DNA from: an uncultured Desulfobacter sp.
GTDB taxonomy: Bacteria; Desulfobacterota; Desulfobacteria; Desulfobacterales; Desulfobacteraceae
Length of the DNA: 64,000 bases
Direction: 5' to 3'
NCBI RefSeq assembly: GCF_963677125.1
Contig: NZ_OY781882.1
Coordinates: forward strand, 5,106,501-5,170,500
The notes below the pieces were generated by a model that was not told the DNA's origin, did not search any database, and worked only from the letters and a program-made list of their open reading frames with translations. Position 1 is the stretch's first letter. Each line of letters opens with the position of its first letter. Below, piece by piece: positions 62,370 through 64,000 of this stretch. A program made the position numbers and the translations under genes.

Positions 62370-63479
62370 TTATAAATGATTTAACTCAAATTCACCATTA
62401 ATCAACATAACAGGAAACCCGATTATTCGGCATTCTCCAGTGTCATTTTCATGAATTAGAATTTTAGATTCCGGTTCGTGAAGCCGGCATCGATAGGGCA
62501 AAATCGTATTTTCTCCGGATAAGATTTTATTTAACCGTTTAGATATGTACGACACGGCTACCGCCCCGGTTCCACAGGCAAGGGTTTCTTTATATACGCC
62601 CCGCTCAAAACAACGATATTCAAGAATTCCTTTCTCTCCAGGTGCAGAGACCGGTCTCGCAAAATTTATGCTCATCCCTGCAGGAAACATATTTTTATAG
62701 GTATTATTCAAAGCCAGACCAATTCGATCAACCAGCCAGATACCAAAATCAACACGACGCTCAACAGGCTTTTCCACAGTGGAGGAATAATTTGATCCTG
62801 CAAAAAGAACCTCTTCAAAACCGCTCAGGACCCCGTCTTTTTCCGGAAACATAACCATGTGGGGCTCTCCTGTAAAAACAATATAGCCGTTTAGGCTTAA
62901 CCGGGTCTGATTGGAAAACGGCTCAAGGTCGTGGGCACGAAAGCCAATTTCAAGATCGTCTACTAAAGAGATGGTATCATCATGCAATTTAACAATTTGG
63001 GGATTAAACAAGTCCTGTGTGATTTTACGCGGATGCCCCAAATTGGCCCAACTGGACTGTCCATTGCTTTGGGTTCCGATATCAATTATTTTAGGGTGTT
63101 TTGTGGGGATTTCCGTGACTATTTTAACGGATTCCAGTTGGTAGGTTTTGAACAAGTAATTGGCGATACACATCAGTCCGTTACCGCAGGAAAACGCCTC
63201 TGTGCCATCGGGCTCAAACATTCTGAATATAAAATCGGCTTCATCTAAATCAGGAAGTTTATCCCAATACCCCCTGACCTGATTGATGGACTCAAGCACC
63301 TTTTTTGTACATTTTTGAATAACCAAAAAATTGTCCGATCCAATCCCGAAATACATATTGGTGGCAAAGTGGGCAAATCGCCCCTTTTCCGTTTCGTCAA
63401 AAATGGGGGCGTTGACTTCATCAACAATTACAAAATTATTGCCGTACGAGGTAAATTTGCTGAAGGGTATTTTTTTCAT
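62370..63479 (-). CDS. Long, divergent DapF-like amino-acid epimerase
   Basis: The 369-residue protein is clearly longer than the usual 270-290 of diaminopimelate epimerase. DapF features kept are FTSYGNNFVIVDE, the first catalytic Cys in CGNGLMC, ERGVYKETLACGTGAVA with the second Cys, and FVFTGEPH-like VFTGEPHMVM. The substrate-recognition arginine of CGNGxR is replaced by Met and the preceding Asn by Glu-Pro, and about 25 extra residues follow position 55 (ESINQVRGYWDKLPDLDE). I infer a racemase/epimerase with another substrate than meso-diaminopimelate. It heads a three-gene operon with the MFS fusion and an unknown protein, not a lysine operon. Confidence 0.8.
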   Translation of the reverse strand: MKKIPFSKFTSYGNNFVIVDEVNAPIFDETEKGRFAHFATNMYFGIGSDNFLVIQKCTKKVLESINQVRGYWDKLPDLDEADFIFRMFEPDGTEAFSCGNGLMCIANYLFKTYQLESVKIVTEIPTKHPKIIDIGTQSNGQSSWANLGHPRKITQDLFNPQIVKLHDDTISLVDDLEIGFRAHDLEPFSNQTRLSLNGYIVFTGEPHMVMFPEKDGVLSGFEEVLFAGSNYSSTVEKPVERRVDFGIWLVDRIGLALNNTYKNMFPAGMSINFARPVSAPGEKGILEYRCFERGVYKETLACGTGAVAVSYISKRLNKILSGENTILPYRCRLHEPESKILIHENDTGECRIIGFPVMLINGEFELNHL

Positions 63480-63540
63480 CTGTTATTTGCCTCTTCATAT
63501 GAAATTTTCAATTAATTTTGAATTATTATTTGGGGTTAAG

Positions 63541-63584
63541 CTTGGGTATTGATAAATCAGGTCGGCCCATGACCGTTAGTTAAG
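63541..63584 (+). repeat. Dispersed intergenic element, best-preserved copy
   Basis: CTTGGGTATTGATAAATCAG followed by GTCGGCCCATGACCGTTAGT. It lies between the start of the epimerase gene and the stop of the truncated kinase gene, about 20 bp from that stop. Confidence 0.5.
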
Positions 63585-63602
63585 GTTGAGAACGTGACCC
63601 GT

Positions 63603-64000
63603 TCAAATTGAAAAGAATTTTAAATCTTGGGTGATAGGAATGATAATCCAAAAAGTACTTCCCTTGCCTTCACCCTCACTTTCAGCCCATATGCGACCGT
63701 TATGAAGCTCTACAAGCTGCTTGGTAAGGGCGAGGCCAAGACCTGTTCCCTGAAATTTTCGACTGGCGGAATTTTCCACTTGTTCAAAATGGTCGAAAAT
63801 TCGTTTAAGATCATCTTGTTTTAATCCTATCCCGGAATCTTTTACACCAATCTCGACAGCATCATTTAGCTTGTTCTCGGAAACCAGCTTTGCAGAGATA
63901 TGAATCTGGCCGCCTTCAGGCGTAAATTTCACCGCATTTGACAGTAGATTATATATCACTTGCTTAATTTTCCGTTCATCAATTGAGACTGTATCCGGAA
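63603..64000 (-). CDS. Sensor histidine kinase, C-terminal ATPase part (runs off the right edge)
   Basis: Reading from the right edge, the frame is open through PDTVSIDERKIKQVIYNLLSN and ends at 63603, so about 132 residues of a longer protein are present. HATPase motifs are NLLSNAVKFTPEGG (N box), VKDSGIGLKQDD (G1), IFDHFEQVENSASRK and FQGTGLGLALTKQLV (G2). This is the catalytic end of a histidine kinase of the PhoR/hybrid class; its sensor part lies outside the window. The last residues (TQDLKFFSI) follow directly after the ATPase fold, so there is no C-terminal receiver. Confidence 0.93.
   Translation of the reverse strand, partial: PDTVSIDERKIKQVIYNLLSNAVKFTPEGGQIHISAKLVSENKLNDAVEIGVKDSGIGLKQDDLKRIFDHFEQVENSASRKFQGTGLGLALTKQLVELHNGRIWAESEGEGKGSTFWIIIPITQDLKFFSI

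Overview
The window looks like chromosome of an anaerobic deltaproteobacterium, most likely Desulfobacteraceae-like. The grounds are gene content: 4-hydroxybutyryl-CoA dehydratase, a small two-cluster ferredoxin, many PAS/Cache sensor kinases, sigma54 regulation and c-di-GMP genes, moderate GC, and short dispersed intergenic repeats. This is inference from content; no rRNA or other marker gene is present. I saw no tRNA, CRISPR array, intact insertion sequence or prophage.

Layout. 1-7290 (all minus): the 5' end of a TonB-dependent receptor, then a catabolic operon of 4-hydroxybutyryl-CoA dehydratase, a small CGGC protein, 4-hydroxybutyrate CoA-transferase and an AHL/gamma-butyrolactone-type lactonase. 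It lies behind a consensus sigma54 promoter, three GATG-N8-CATC palindromes and a PAS-AAA+-Fis activator, with a PHA-granule-type small protein upstream. 7706-16197 (plus): a six-gene block behind a good sigma70 promoter, encoding an Hsp70-like ATPase without the usual substrate-binding domain, two C39-like cysteine peptidases, an unknown protein and two dynamin-like GTPases. This block is the best candidate for an undescribed system.

16404-27879: housekeeping and mixed genes (radical SAM protein, hybrid histidine kinase, argG, EEP-family hydrolase, a 57-aa ferredoxin, DUF2058 protein, EfpL, DHH phosphoesterase, flavin disulfide oxidoreductase, gamma-carbonic anhydrase). 28010-36653 (minus): thioesterase, two membrane sensors, a PilZ coiled-coil protein, an EamA transporter and a MaoC-like protein. 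36808-41430 (plus): two unrelated classes of glutamate dehydrogenase in tandem. 41464-51375 (minus): an NMT1-type sensor kinase, then a six-gene operon galT-moxR-DUF58-transglutaminase-cupin-unknown.

51721-58096 (plus): a c-di-GMP block with a 78-aa MshEN-like protein, a GGDEF-REC-HD-GYP protein, a REC3-GGDEF protein and two orphan periplasmic binding proteins. 58156-63479 (minus): a three-gene operon of a long divergent DapF-like epimerase, an MFS transporter fused to a sensor-like membrane module, and an unknown 535-aa protein. The window ends inside a histidine kinase gene.

Genes that plausibly act together are the lactone/4-hydroxybutyrate operon with its sigma54 activator; the Hsp70-peptidase-dynamin block; the MoxR/DUF58/transglutaminase set; the c-di-GMP genes with their adjacent binding proteins; and the epimerase-MFS-unknown trio. 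Dispersed elements with the core GGCCCATGRCCGTTA recur at the 3' ends of minus-strand genes.
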